Source: Flexistipes sinusarabici DSM 4947
GTDB taxonomy: Bacteria > Chrysiogenota > Deferribacteres > Deferribacterales > Flexistipitaceae
Length of the DNA stretch: 64,000 nucleotides
Assembly: GCF_000218625.1 (NCBI RefSeq)
Contig: NC_015672.1
Location: forward strand, 868,001 to 932,000
Direction of reading: 5' to 3'
The position numbers and the translations under genes are program-made. A model generated the notes under the pieces. The model was not told where the DNA came from, made no database searches, and was given only the letters and a program-made list of their open reading frames with translations. Positions 1-8,147 of this stretch are shown one piece after another; position 1 is the stretch's first letter, and each line of letters begins with the position of its first letter.

Positions 1-1076
1 GCAATGACCTGCTCTTTTAATATTTCATCCTCCTGTACCATCAGCAATACGCTCCAGGCTAACATGGATGCTCCAAGCAGTGATTTTATCGCATTAAAGT
101 TAGGGGTTAAACTCTTCTCTATTCCAAAGCCCTGCTTCTCAAATCTGTAACATTCTTCCACGCCCCAGCGGTGGTAATATCCTGTCACGCGTCTCTTAAT
201 CTCTCTGGATTTCTTTATGTGACCATTTGTAAGTAAAATATGAGGCTCTTTATTCTCCTCCCCCTTATTAACCATTACAGTCACAGGGTAAAGCTTACCT
301 TCAAGATTTATATAACACTTCTTATAGCCAAACCTAAAAGATTTCCCAATTTTGTAACGTCTGTTTATTTTCTTCACTAAATCAGGAATACTTACCGGTT
401 TACCTCCTAAAACAAGGTGGCGCTTTTTTGTTAATCTGGTTACAAAATCAAGATCCTTGTTTAAAAAATAATTCAGCATAATACCGCCGTCATAACCACG
501 GTCTAATACCCACAAACCTTTGGGTCCAGCTGCTGATACAAAATTCTCTACCGCTTTCATACTTTCCGTGTTCATACTCTTAAAGCTCTGTTCTTCGCTG
601 CTGTACATATCAAGATACATTGGAAATGTTATTCTCTCAGAAGGATTGTAACAACTTATTTGATTTAGATAATAACCGTTGCCGGTACTGCCTTTGCTCC
701 CATCTCTTAAACGACAATGATTTTCAAAGTTATTGCCAAAATGATGACAAATGTCTCCCGCATCCAAAGCTATTATTGTTTCTTCCCTTACTTTGTCTTT
801 CCACTTGTTCATATTGTAATAATTCGACAATTCAAGAATCTCTGGGTGATCATGGACATTACGGCGTATCCTTTTTAAAGTGTCTTTTATGGCTATATCT
901 TCCTTCAGGCTTCTTGCTATTTCTGTTAAGTTGCAGCTCTTTGAGGCTAATACTCCGGTTACTATTTCCAAAATATGTTTATGAAGGGGCTTTTTTACAC
1001 TTACATTATCCTCTGAAATTGATGATGCTACACTCACAATTTTTCTCTTCACATTTTTCCTAATTTCACCTATCAT
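1..1076 (-). CDS. IS4-family transposase, cut by the window edge
   Basis: DDE transposase read on the minus strand from an ATG at 1076, preceded by a good Shine-Dalgarno (AAGGAGGCAG). The frame is open for 358 codons to position 3, so the C-terminal end lies outside the window. Visible family marks are a first Asp in LDAGD (about residue 125), a second Asp in VLDRGYDGG, and the IS4-type YREK signature Y-x2-R-x3-E-x6-K in YYHRWGVEECYRFEK. The catalytic set seen is complete, so it may be active. It separates a FadL-type gene from its 5' half, which marks it as an insertion. Terminal inverted repeats could not be fixed because the other end is missing. Confidence 0.85.
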   Translation of the reverse strand, partial: MIGEIRKNVKRKIVSVASSISEDNVSVKKPLHKHILEIVTGVLASKSCNLTEIARSLKEDIAIKDTLKRIRRNVHDHPEILELSNYYNMNKWKDKVREETIIALDAGDICHHFGNNFENHCRLRDGSKGSTGNGYYLNQISCYNPSERITFPMYLDMYSSEEQSFKSMNTESMKAVENFVSAAGPKGLWVLDRGYDGGIMLNYFLNKDLDFVTRLTKKRHLVLGGKPVSIPDLVKKINRRYKIGKSFRFGYKKCYINLEGKLYPVTVMVNKGEENKEPHILLTNGHIKKSREIKRRVTGYYHRWGVEECYRFEKQGFGIEKSLTPNFNAIKSLLGASMLAWSVLLMVQEDEILKEQVI

Positions 1077-1210
1077 AAACTGCCTCCTTTTTCTTTTTTG
1101 TTAGTGCTTTATGGTAAATTCACTATACAGGAAAAAGGAGGCTTATTCAATCACTTATCTTCATCTTTTACCTTTCTTTACAAATACTTATCAAATATCT
1201 TTTTGAGAAA

Positions 1211-1993
1211 ATGGGAGGGTGCCAATGGAAAAATAAGCTTGCAATGTTGCCTTATAACGGGAGTATTTTAATGCTTAATTCAGACGGTGACTCCAAGCTT
1301 ACTGCAGATGACTGGGCTTACGGGTGGAATGCTGCAGTTCATTATAAAATTACAGAAAACTGGAAAGCCGGGATTTCCTACAGAAGCGGAATTAAACATG
1401 AAATAAAAGACGGAACTGCTGAATTGTCACTTCCTTCAGGTAATCTTATCGGAAGCGGCCCAGTGCCTGCCATGAATATTCAGAAAACGGGAAGTGCTGA
1501 TATAACATTACCTGAAATTCTTTATTTAGGTACTTCTTACGAAATAGGTAAATTTACTTTTGAACTGGACGGGCAGTGGACAGGTTGGTCATCTTATGAT
1601 GAATTAAAGATTGAATTTGAAGACGGAAGCCAGCAAGTAAGCCCCAAAAACTGGGAAGATGTATGGGCAATAAGATTGGGGGCACAGTATAGTGTTAACA
1701 AGATGCTTGATTTGAGAGCGGGTATTATCAGAGATTATTCACCGATCCCGGATGACACTGTTGATCCTCTTGTACCTTCTGGAGACAGATGGCTGTATGC
1801 TGTGGGGCTTGGATTCAATTTTCACCGGTTAACAATAGACGTTGCGTATAATTATCTTGATGATGAAAACAGAGAATTTGATAATGAAGTGGGTAAGAAA
1901 GCTCCGTACGGTTATGTTGCACCGGAACTTACAGGGGAATTTAAAGATATAGATGCACATATCTTCGGTGTAAATGTTTCCTATAAATTTTAA
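1211..1993 (+). pseudogene. FadL/OmpP1-type outer-membrane barrel, 5' part removed by IS
   Basis: About 250 residues matching the C-terminal half of FadL-family long-chain fatty-acid transporters: a DDWAYGWN segment followed by alternating beta-strand stretches (WKAGISYRSGIKH, FELDGQWTGWSSYDEL) and a C-terminal aromatic residue (VSYKF), typical of outer-membrane barrels. Family members are about 400-450 residues with a signal peptide; here signal peptide and N-terminal half are absent and the IS4-type element lies directly upstream. The first few codons (MGGCQWKN) are probably IS-end sequence, and native coding starts before about 1260. The lipase gene 30 bp downstream suggests the pair once served release and uptake of fatty acids (inference). 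No export is expected without the signal peptide. Confidence 0.75.
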
Positions 1994-2023
1994 ATAAAAT
2001 GATTTTTTCAGGAGGAGTTTTAT

Positions 2024-4093
2024 ATGTTTAGAAAAATTACGTATGTTTTGTTTATATTATTTTCCGTTTCTGTTTTGGTTTCATGCGGCGGAGGCGGTTC
2101 GGATGATGTGGAGACTGTAAGTTATAATCGTCTGAAGTTTGATACTGCTGAATCGAATATGTCCATACCTTTTCCCAATGATGTTATGTGGCAGGAAACA
2201 GGTGGCATTGTTGATCTGACAACACAGGCAGGGGATCCTTCTGAAACAGCTCTTTATTCAGCTATCAAAGCACTGAATATTAGGGGTCTCAGCCCCAATA
2301 CACCGATTGCCATTCCGCTGGCGAGTGATATTAAGCTGAGCAGCACTTCTCTATACAATAGTATCAGAATATTTGATTTGACAGGTTATTTGAAAGATAA
2401 GAATGCTAATCCAACTGGCACGAATCCTCTTAATTATTTTTTTACTGATATCGAAATCAAACAAAACGGTAATATAATCAATGTTTATCCGTTAAACCCT
2501 ATGGCAGCCGGTCACAAGTATCTTGTAATTATAACCGGGGATCTTAAGGATTACCGTGGTTATCCTGTAATGCCTTCTCCAATTTACAAAACATTAAGGG
2601 ATACGGATAATTGCAGTACTCTCGATTCTCCGGATTTGCAAAATCTTTGCAGTAGTTATGATCCGCTTTGGGATATGGCTGCAAACCTGACGGGTAAGAA
2701 AAAAGAAAATCTTCTTGAAATATTCACATTTACCACAGCAGATAAAACGTTGGGATTGGAGGATTTTGGTGTAATCCAGCAAGCATTATTAACCGCTAAT
2801 CTCTCCATTATCGACAATAACTCTATCAATGGATACAGTTATGATAATTTGACTGCGGATAATGCGTCGAATGAATATGTTGGGGTGGATAGTCTAAGTG
2901 ATCTGCCTTTGTTATGTCAAAACTTATACACAAAAAATCCAACATCACTTCCGGCAGTAAGTGACGGTGCAACCTATTTCAAGTCGCCGAATCTTTACAA
3001 TCTGGCTTCAATTCAGACAATCCTTACACCATACCCTGACAATTCAACTGAATTTGCTGCGGCTTGTACTGCAGTTTTCGACAATGCATCCCTTTATGAT
3101 AATGTTACTATAAAAACTGCAACGAATACACAAACTCCTTCAGGGATACTTGTTTTTCAGCATGGTCTCGGTGGGAGTAAATCCAATGTCGATTTGATTG
3201 CCAATGATTTCAGCAATTATATGGTGGTGGGGATGGATCTGCCTTGGCATGGAGACAGAGTATTGCCTCAAGATGATAATAAGACATCATGTTATGATAA
3301 CGTATCCGGAAGCTGTTACTTAACGGCTAATCCGATAAATGACAGACTGAATATCTATCAGTCTATTTTGGACATGCACACACTCACAAAGATGTTCGGC
3401 CTGCAGACTTTAGATAATTCATCCCCTTTGTATGGAGCTCCTCTGTATTTTGCCGGTCAGTCAATGGGGTCTATTACGGGCTCTATGCTTATGAATGTTG
3501 ATAATATTACCACATCAAATGTTGCTTTGCAGGCTACAGAAGGACAAAAGGCGGGTAATTTTATCAATAAAGGCTTGCTGAATGTCGGCGGCGGTAATTA
3601 TGCGGCCCTGCTCAATGAAGCAACAAATGATCTGATAACAGGATTGCTTGACACCTTGGGTGTTGAAAAACACAGTATTGAATACTATACGACACTCGGT
3701 GTGTTTCAGCTGCTTCTTGATCCGGTGGATCCTGCTTATTTTGCTGATAATACAGCGATAAGCGGTAAAGTTTTGCTTCAGTCTGCAAACCATGATACGG
3801 TTATACCCAATGCATCAAATAAAGTACTTGCGCATGCTTATAATTTTGATCCCGGTGTAACAATTACCGGAGATGACACAGCAGCTTCAGGTGCGATAGC
3901 TTCTCCTTCTGCCGGTTGGTATATGTTCGGCAGCGGAGATAACTGGGTCAATCATGGATTCCTGCTTAGTACTTCTAATTTAAACGATTTATATCCCGAA
4001 GCGTTTGGTTATCTGAACCAAACCTATGTGGAAAATATGCAGGGGCTTGCAATAACACAGGCTTTGAATTTTTTGAGTACTCAGCCTCAATAA
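2024..4093 (+). CDS. lipase-like lipoprotein (Pla-1/cef-type)
   Basis: 689-residue predicted lipoprotein: hydrophobic signal with lipobox LVSC, then a glycine/serine spacer, so Cys21 would be lipid-anchored. The second half is an alpha/beta hydrolase: FQHGLGGSKSN (oxyanion region, about residue 377), nucleophile elbow GQSMG with Ser near 480, a possible acid in NHDTVIP (near 588) and a candidate His in VNHGF (near 643). The arrangement resembles extracellular lipases of the Pla-1/cef family (virulence-factor lipase N-terminal domain plus hydrolase). A Shine-Dalgarno AGGAGG precedes the ATG. It follows the FadL remnant by 30 bp and is closed by a strong terminator. Substrate is not determinable from sequence; ester hydrolysis is a family inference. 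Confidence 0.75.
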   Translation: MFRKITYVLFILFSVSVLVSCGGGGSDDVETVSYNRLKFDTAESNMSIPFPNDVMWQETGGIVDLTTQAGDPSETALYSAIKALNIRGLSPNTPIAIPLASDIKLSSTSLYNSIRIFDLTGYLKDKNANPTGTNPLNYFFTDIEIKQNGNIINVYPLNPMAAGHKYLVIITGDLKDYRGYPVMPSPIYKTLRDTDNCSTLDSPDLQNLCSSYDPLWDMAANLTGKKKENLLEIFTFTTADKTLGLEDFGVIQQALLTANLSIIDNNSINGYSYDNLTADNASNEYVGVDSLSDLPLLCQNLYTKNPTSLPAVSDGATYFKSPNLYNLASIQTILTPYPDNSTEFAAACTAVFDNASLYDNVTIKTATNTQTPSGILVFQHGLGGSKSNVDLIANDFSNYMVVGMDLPWHGDRVLPQDDNKTSCYDNVSGSCYLTANPINDRLNIYQSILDMHTLTKMFGLQTLDNSSPLYGAPLYFAGQSMGSITGSMLMNVDNITTSNVALQATEGQKAGNFINKGLLNVGGGNYAALLNEATNDLITGLLDTLGVEKHSIEYYTTLGVFQLLLDPVDPAYFADNTAISGKVLLQSANHDTVIPNASNKVLAHAYNFDPGVTITGDDTAASGAIASPSAGWYMFGSGDNWVNHGFLLSTSNLNDLYPEAFGYLNQTYVENMQGLAITQALNFLSTQPQ

Positions 4094-4110
4094 AAGTAAG
4101 CAAAACACTT

Positions 4111-4140
4111 AAAGGCGGCTCAGCTGAGCCGCCTTTTTTA
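4111..4140 (+). terminator. Rho-independent terminator after lipase gene
   Basis: Perfect 10-bp stem GGCGGCTCAG/CTGAGCCGCC (4114-4133) without a separate loop, preceded by AAA and followed by six T. It lies 18 bp after the lipase stop and may act on both strands. Confidence 0.9.
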
Positions 4141-4210
4141 TGAATATATTTCCACTATATTTAACTTTCCTCCCCATTAATATTATATCAAGTTTCGCAC
4201 TTCGTTTTGT

Positions 4211-4341
4211 CATTGCGAAACCCTGTGGAAACAGGCTTGTGGCAATCTCAAAACAAGAAAAATAGAGAGATTGCTTCGTCGTTTTCACTCCCTGTCCTGT
4301 TAAATGCCACAGGCAATCAGCGAAGCTGATATTTAACAGGG
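4211..4341. repeat. R5+R4 composite interspersed repeat
   Basis: Non-coding stretch of the 4141-4440 gap. R5 module (4211-about 4290) begins GTCATTGCGAAACC, contains GGCAATCTC and its inverse GAGATTGCTTCGTC. R4 module (4296-4341) begins CCTGTTAAAT and ends ATTTAACAGGG with an inner hairpin. The same R5-then-R4 order recurs inside the histidine kinase gene at 26171-26325. Single R4 or R5 copies occur at 13413, 18442, 33551 and 37237. Confidence 0.75.
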
Positions 4342-4461
4342 TAACAAAGACGTGTAAAGAGTGCAAAATTTGAGATAATATGTTAAAATAAATAAAAAGC
4401 ATTAATTTATTGTAGCAGATAATTAAAAAAGTTTTGCCGTTGTAAATTTTTTTGAAAATAT

Positions 4462-4490
4462 TTGCATTTGAGCTGAGGCTGTGTTATTAC
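4462..4490 (+). promoter_or_regulatory. candidate sigma-70 promoter of ectABC
   Basis: TTGCAT (4462-4467) and TATTAC (4485-4490) with a 17-bp spacer, about 60 bp upstream of ectA. Assigned by eye only; no operator is obvious. Confidence 0.4.
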
Positions 4491-4552
4491 ACGTATGAAA
4501 CTTTTAACTTACAAATATGTAATATTGAAAAATACAAGCGGAGGAGAAAGAT

Positions 4553-5056
4553 ATGGAAGATAATATAATCATAAAAAGACCTGTAGTGAAAGATGCCTTT
4601 GGAATTTGGACATTAATAAAAAATTCCGAACCTTTGGATTTAAACTCTAAATATGCTTACATGCTGTTCTGTACTCATTTCAGGGACACGTCTGTAGTTG
4701 CCATCGATCCGGATCAGGATGATAAGGTTGTTGGTTTTGTCTCCGGATACAGACCTCCTGTGCAGCCGGATGCACTTTTTGTGTGGCAGGTAGTTGTGGA
4801 CAGTTCCATGCGCGGCAGAGGGCTGGCTCCGAGAATAATCATAGATATTTTGGAAAGAGAATATAATCTGGATATTAACTATATCCAAGCGACTGTGGGA
4901 CCTTCCAATAAACCTTCAGAGGGGCTTTTCAGGAAACTGGCCAAATATTATGACGCCAAATGTGAAACTTCCGTATTCTTCAGTAAAGAAGATTTTGGTG
5001 AAGGTGATCATGAAGAGGAAGTACTGTTTCATATAGGGCCTATTAAGAGGGGGTGA
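4553..5056 (+). CDS. ectA: L-2,4-diaminobutyrate acetyltransferase
   Basis: 167 residues, the usual EctA length. It transfers acetyl from acetyl-CoA to L-2,4-diaminobutyrate, giving N-gamma-acetyl-diaminobutyrate, the second step of ectoine synthesis in the cytoplasm. The sequence shows a GNAT fold: the IIKRPVVKDAFGIWTLIK start and the acetyl-CoA loop in VVDSSMRGRGLAPRII (about residues 83-98). The ATG follows a strong Shine-Dalgarno (GGAGGAG, 8 bp). It is first in an ectABC operon, with an 86-bp gap to ectB. A full ect operon points to osmotic-stress adaptation; osmotic regulation is a family expectation and not visible here. Confidence 0.93.
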   Translation: MEDNIIIKRPVVKDAFGIWTLIKNSEPLDLNSKYAYMLFCTHFRDTSVVAIDPDQDDKVVGFVSGYRPPVQPDALFVWQVVVDSSMRGRGLAPRIIIDILEREYNLDINYIQATVGPSNKPSEGLFRKLAKYYDAKCETSVFFSKEDFGEGDHEEEVLFHIGPIKRG

Positions 5057-5142
5057 TGAGTAAATTTTGATATAATGTGTTTGTTGATACTGAATACTTA
5101 AAGAAAAATTAATATTTATAAATAATCAGGAGGAATTTAATT

Positions 5143-6417
5143 ATGAGAATTTTTGAAAATCTTGAATCTGAAGTGAGAGGGTATATACGCTCATTTCCAA
5201 CAATATTTGAAAAAGCAAAGGGTGCACTTTTGTATGATGAGCAGGGTGAAAAATATATCGATTTTTTTGCCGGAGCCGGTACCCTGAATTATGGACACAA
5301 TAATGACAAAATATCTGAAGCTCTGATTGAGTATTTAAAGAATGATGGAGTCGTTCACGGTCTTGATCTTGCAACAACTGCAAAGAAAAATTTCTTACAG
5401 AAATTTTCAGATACAATATTGGCTCCGCGTAATTTGGAGTATAAAATTCAATTTACCGGCCCCACAGGAACTAATGCTGTGGAAACGGCTATTAAAATTG
5501 CCCGTATGGTCAAAGGACGCTCCAATATTGTATCATTTACAAATGGATATCACGGTTTGACTATGGGTGCCCTTGCTCTTACAGGTAATGCATTTTACAG
5601 GGATGAAGCCTACATCAGCCGTAGTAACGTCTCTTTTATGCCTTATGACGGATATTTCGGTGACGATGTAAATACAATTGATTATTTGCGAAAATTTCTT
5701 GATGATCCCAGCAGCGGTCTTGATCTTCCTGCTGCAATTATTCTGGAAACAGTTCAGGCTGAAGGCGGTGTCAATGTTGCCTCTTCTCAGTGGCTTAGGG
5801 ATCTTGAACAGCTCTGCCGCGACTACGATATTTTGCTTATAGTTGATGATATCCAGGTTGGTAATGGCAGAACTGGCGAATTCTTCAGCTTTGAAGAAGC
5901 CGGTATTAATCCGGATATTATTACAATGTCCAAAGCTATCGGTGGAGGTTTACCTCTGGCACTTGTTCTTTTAAAACCGGAGCTTGATCAATGGAAGCCG
6001 GGAGAGCACACTGGAACGTTCAGAGGGAATAATCTTGCTTTTGTTGCATCAGCAGTTGCCCTTGAATACTGGGACAACGATGATCTGAGCCAGGCTGTAA
6101 AAAGTAAGTCTGAGGTTTTGAGAAACAGACTGGAAGAGATTGCAGAAAAATACCCTGATGCAAACGCTTCTGTGAGAGGCAGAGGCTTGGTTTACGGTCT
6201 GGAGCTTCCTGAAAAGAATTTTGCTTCTGAGGTTTCCACAAAATGTTTTGAAAAAGGTTTGATTATAGAGCTTGCAGGTGCTTTGGACCAGATTGTTAAA
6301 TTCCTTCCTCCACTTACAATTAAAGAGGATGTTTTAAAAGAGGGTTTGGATATAATTGATGAAAGTATAGGTGAAATTTTACAGGAGAAAAAAGAACGTT
6401 TAACAGGAGAGTTTTGA
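5143..6417 (+). CDS. ectB: diaminobutyrate-2-oxoglutarate transaminase
   Basis: 424 residues, class III PLP aminotransferase. It converts aspartate-semialdehyde plus glutamate to L-2,4-diaminobutyrate, the committed step to ectoine. The N-terminus is typical of EctB ([12 protein letters not shown], then [12 protein letters not shown]). The PLP Asp lies in [13 protein letters not shown] and the Schiff-base Lys in [14 protein letters not shown] (near residue 266). The ATG has a Shine-Dalgarno AGGAGG. The stop TGA overlaps the ectC start (TGATG), implying translational coupling. Confidence 0.95.
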   Translation: MRIFENLESEVRGYIRSFPTIFEKAKGALLYDEQGEKYIDFFAGAGTLNYGHNNDKISEALIEYLKNDGVVHGLDLATTAKKNFLQKFSDTILAPRNLEYKIQFTGPTGTNAVETAIKIARMVKGRSNIVSFTNGYHGLTMGALALTGNAFYRDEAYISRSNVSFMPYDGYFGDDVNTIDYLRKFLDDPSSGLDLPAAIILETVQAEGGVNVASSQWLRDLEQLCRDYDILLIVDDIQVGNGRTGEFFSFEEAGINPDIITMSKAIGGGLPLALVLLKPELDQWKPGEHTGTFRGNNLAFVASAVALEYWDNDDLSQAVKSKSEVLRNRLEEIAEKYPDANASVRGRGLVYGLELPEKNFASEVSTKCFEKGLIIELAGALDQIVKFLPPLTIKEDVLKEGLDIIDESIGEILQEKKERLTGEF

Positions 6418-6809
6418 TGATTGTAAAGCATTTAAGTGATTTGAAAGGAACCGATGACGAAGTCTACGGGGAGAAGGGGACCTGGGTTAGCCGCAGGTTT
6501 CTTCTGAAAAAAGACGGTATGGGTTTTTCTTTTCATGAAACAACAATATTTGCAGGAACCGAAACATATCTTTGGTATAAAAATCATCTGGAAGCCGTTT
6601 ACTGTGTCGGCGGAGAAGGTGAAATTGAAGATTTGGGTACGGGGAAAATACATCCTATCAAAGACGGGACTATGTATGCACTGAATAATCATGATAAGCA
6701 TTATCTCAGGTCGAAAAAAGACATGAGGTTAATCTGTGTTTTTAATCCTCCGCTTGTGGGACGCGAGGATCACGACGAGGACGGAGCCTATCCTCTTTTA
6801 GATGAATAG
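6417..6809 (+). CDS. ectC: L-ectoine synthase
   Basis: 130 residues, cupin-fold enzyme that cyclises N-gamma-acetyl-diaminobutyrate to ectoine. The recognisable EctC run includes [16 protein letters not shown], the metal/substrate region around [16 protein letters not shown] and GEGEIED, and the C-terminal [18 protein letters not shown]. The start chosen is the ATG at 6417, which overlaps the ectB stop; a TTG three bases earlier is less likely. No ectD hydroxylase or ask gene follows; the operon ends in a strong terminator, so this window supports ectoine but not hydroxyectoine synthesis. Confidence 0.95.
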   Translation: MIVKHLSDLKGTDDEVYGEKGTWVSRRFLLKKDGMGFSFHETTIFAGTETYLWYKNHLEAVYCVGGEGEIEDLGTGKIHPIKDGTMYALNNHDKHYLRSKKDMRLICVFNPPLVGREDHDEDGAYPLLDE

Positions 6810-6811
6810 TA

Positions 6812-6842
6812 CAAAAAAGGCGGGGGCTTCCCCGCCTTTTTT
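6812..6842 (+). terminator. terminator of ectABC
   Basis: Stem GGCGGGG (6819-6825) / CCCCGCC (6830-6836) with a 4-nt loop, flanked by A6 and T6, directly after the ectC stop. Bidirectional in form. Confidence 0.9.
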
Positions 6843-6856
6843 GTTCAAGGTTCAAT

Positions 6857-6987
6857 GTTAGTGAAAGTGAAAGTGAAAGTGAACGTGAGACATAAATTAA
6901 CCAAAGTTTGTAATGTGTACAACCCCTACTACATCCTTATCTAAACTTAGCACTTAGTACTTAATACTTAACACTTAACGCTTAACA
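6857..6987. repeat. degenerate word-like tandem repeats
   Basis: Two low-complexity tracts: four units of GTGAAA at 6862-6886, then a run of drifting 8-10-mers of the form CTTAGCACTTAGTACTTAA up to about 6985, ending within the 3' end of the minus-strand CBS gene. Similar drifting-unit tracts with other units occur at 7655, 18150, 25359, 38880 and 42540. Confidence 0.6.
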
Positions 6988-7602
6988 CCCTTCCTTCCAT
7001 GGTTCATAAATTTTAAATCCTTCAGAAATCAGATGATTTTCCACTTTTTTCTTAAAAATACTGTCAATTCTTACAGAAACTATGCGGCTGTTATTTTCGG
7101 CGTGTACGGTCATTATGCTTATTATGTTAATATCCATTTGCTTAAATTGGATTGCCAGTTCCTCCAGCATCCCCGGCTTATCTTCAAGTACAACATCAAT
7201 CCTGCTTCCCACTTCTTCCAGACTCATTATTTTTACCATTGCCCTCAGAATATCGTATCTTGCAATTATACCCATCAGGGAGAAGTTGGAGTCAATTACA
7301 GGCAATGCGCCGATCATATTCTGATAGATTAATAAAAGGGCATCATCCAGTGTATCATACTCTGAAATTGTTATGGGAGTATAAGACATGATTTCATCGA
7401 CACGGATATTTTCAGTTGAAGTATTTTTGCCGAAAGCTTTTCTTATATCACTGCTTGTGACAATCCCTTTAAGAATATTTCCACTGTTAATCACCGGAAG
7501 GTGCTTGATATTCTTTGTGCTTATGATATCAGCAGCGGTACTTAACAAAGTGTCAGGAAAAACAGTGACAACATTTTCGCTCATCCAATTTTTTACAAAC
7601 AT
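6982..7602 (-). CDS. CBS-pair plus ACT-domain protein (AcuB-like)
   Basis: 206 residues: two CBS motifs (about residues 1-130; VKNWMSENVVTVFPDT, VDEIMSYTPITISEYDT, MGIIARYDILRAM) followed by an ACT domain (about 135-206; IDVVLEDKPGMLEELAIQF). This layout is that of AcuB-type proteins, thought to sense adenine nucleotides and amino-acid-like ligands and to modulate partner enzymes; the partner here is unknown. It has no operon partner: terminator and repeats lie on one side, repeat mosaic and an IS110 on the other. The last codons overlap word-like repeat sequence (the protein ends PWKEGC), so the original C-terminus could have been slightly altered. Confidence 0.75.
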   Translation of the reverse strand: MFVKNWMSENVVTVFPDTLLSTAADIISTKNIKHLPVINSGNILKGIVTSSDIRKAFGKNTSTENIRVDEIMSYTPITISEYDTLDDALLLIYQNMIGALPVIDSNFSLMGIIARYDILRAMVKIMSLEEVGSRIDVVLEDKPGMLEELAIQFKQMDINIISIMTVHAENNSRIVSVRIDSIFKKKVENHLISEGFKIYEPWKEGC

Positions 7603-7654
7603 AATTACTCCTTAACTGTAAAGTTCTAAATTCAATGTCCAAGGTTCAGTGTTG

Positions 7655-7730
7655 AACGGCCACCAATAGCCAATACACCAATAAACAAATACACCAATAT
7701 ACCAATACACCATCCAACAAATAAGCACAG
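7655..7730. repeat. degenerate tandem repeat, unit about 10 bp
   Basis: Drifting copies of a CCAATACACCAAT-like unit, upstream of the AcuB-like gene. Nothing else was found between 7603 and 7764. Confidence 0.6.
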
Positions 7731-7763
7731 TTGCATATTTATTCATAATATCGTTTCCTTATG

Positions 7764-7909
7764 ATAGAGATTTCTTCCCGAGCACTTAAAGCATTAAGTG
7801 CTCGGTCGAAAGAATGTCTGCGGCTAGCACCAGTCTTTTAGACTGGTAAATATGTGTAACATCCTATTTATCCGCCCAAGGCGGATGTTAGACAACACTT
7901 TATGTCATC
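7764..7909. repeat. interspersed repeat mosaic, left flank of IS110 copy 1
   Basis: A mosaic that reads as the reverse complement of 18291-18420: GAGATTTCTTC, a hairpin GAGCACTTAA/TTAAGTGCTC, TGTCTGCGG, an R3 copy (7824-7862), then ATCCGCC/GGCGGAT (7868-7886 region). Its end ...TATGTCATC is the left half of the IS110 target, the right half being at 9176 onward. Confidence 0.65.
7824..7862 (+). repeat. R3 hairpin repeat copy 1
   Basis: 39 bp: CTAGCA, stem CCAGTC / GACTGG with TTTTA loop, then TAAATATGTG and a short tail ending in CAT. Other copies: 13028, 18330 (inverted), 32049 (inverted), 54214 (inverted), 54328, 54458. Confidence 0.8.
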
Positions 7910-7969
7910 GTATATTAAGAAAGTAGGAAAAATTGTTTAATAAGTTGTTAAAAAGTAATATAAGGTTCC

Positions 7970-8120
7970 AGAGCACTGAAGGTGATAAAGGACATGATTG
8001 TCATTGGTTCAATGAAACCGTTCGAGATGTTGTCCCCACCTTCAGCTTTCCGAAACCTGAACGGAACATTAGGCATAAAGCCTGCATGTGTTACGATGAT
8101 AGCGTATAGGAAAGCAAAGC
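7970..8120 (+). ncRNA. candidate bridge RNA of IS110 copy 1
   Basis: Two consecutive stem-loops in the 5' non-coding region. Loop 1: outer stem CTGAAGGTG (7976-7984) / CACCTTCAG (8037-8045) and GGACA (7990-7994) / TGTCC (8031-8035), inner hairpin GGTT...AACC. One side of the internal loop carries TGTCAT (7999-8004), identical to the left target. The other carries TCGAGATG (8022-8029), the complement of the right target CATCTCGA. Loop 2: outer stem GCTTTCC (8045-8051) / GGAAAGC (8109-8115), inner stem AGGC/GCCT (8071-8083). It carries ACGGAACAT (8061-8069), identical to the element's right end, and TACGATG (8092-8098), the complement of its left end CATCGTA. This is the layout known for IS110 bridge RNAs (IS621): target loop then donor loop. 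Transcription is inferred, not shown. Confidence 0.85.
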
Positions 8121-8147
8121 TCAAGTAAAAAAATGAGGAGCTTTACG

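Noticed and set aside
620-1063. Plus-strand open frame of 147 codons
   Set aside because: It is the shadow of the minus-strand IS4 transposase; composition is Leu/Ser/Cys-rich nonsense with no start signal.
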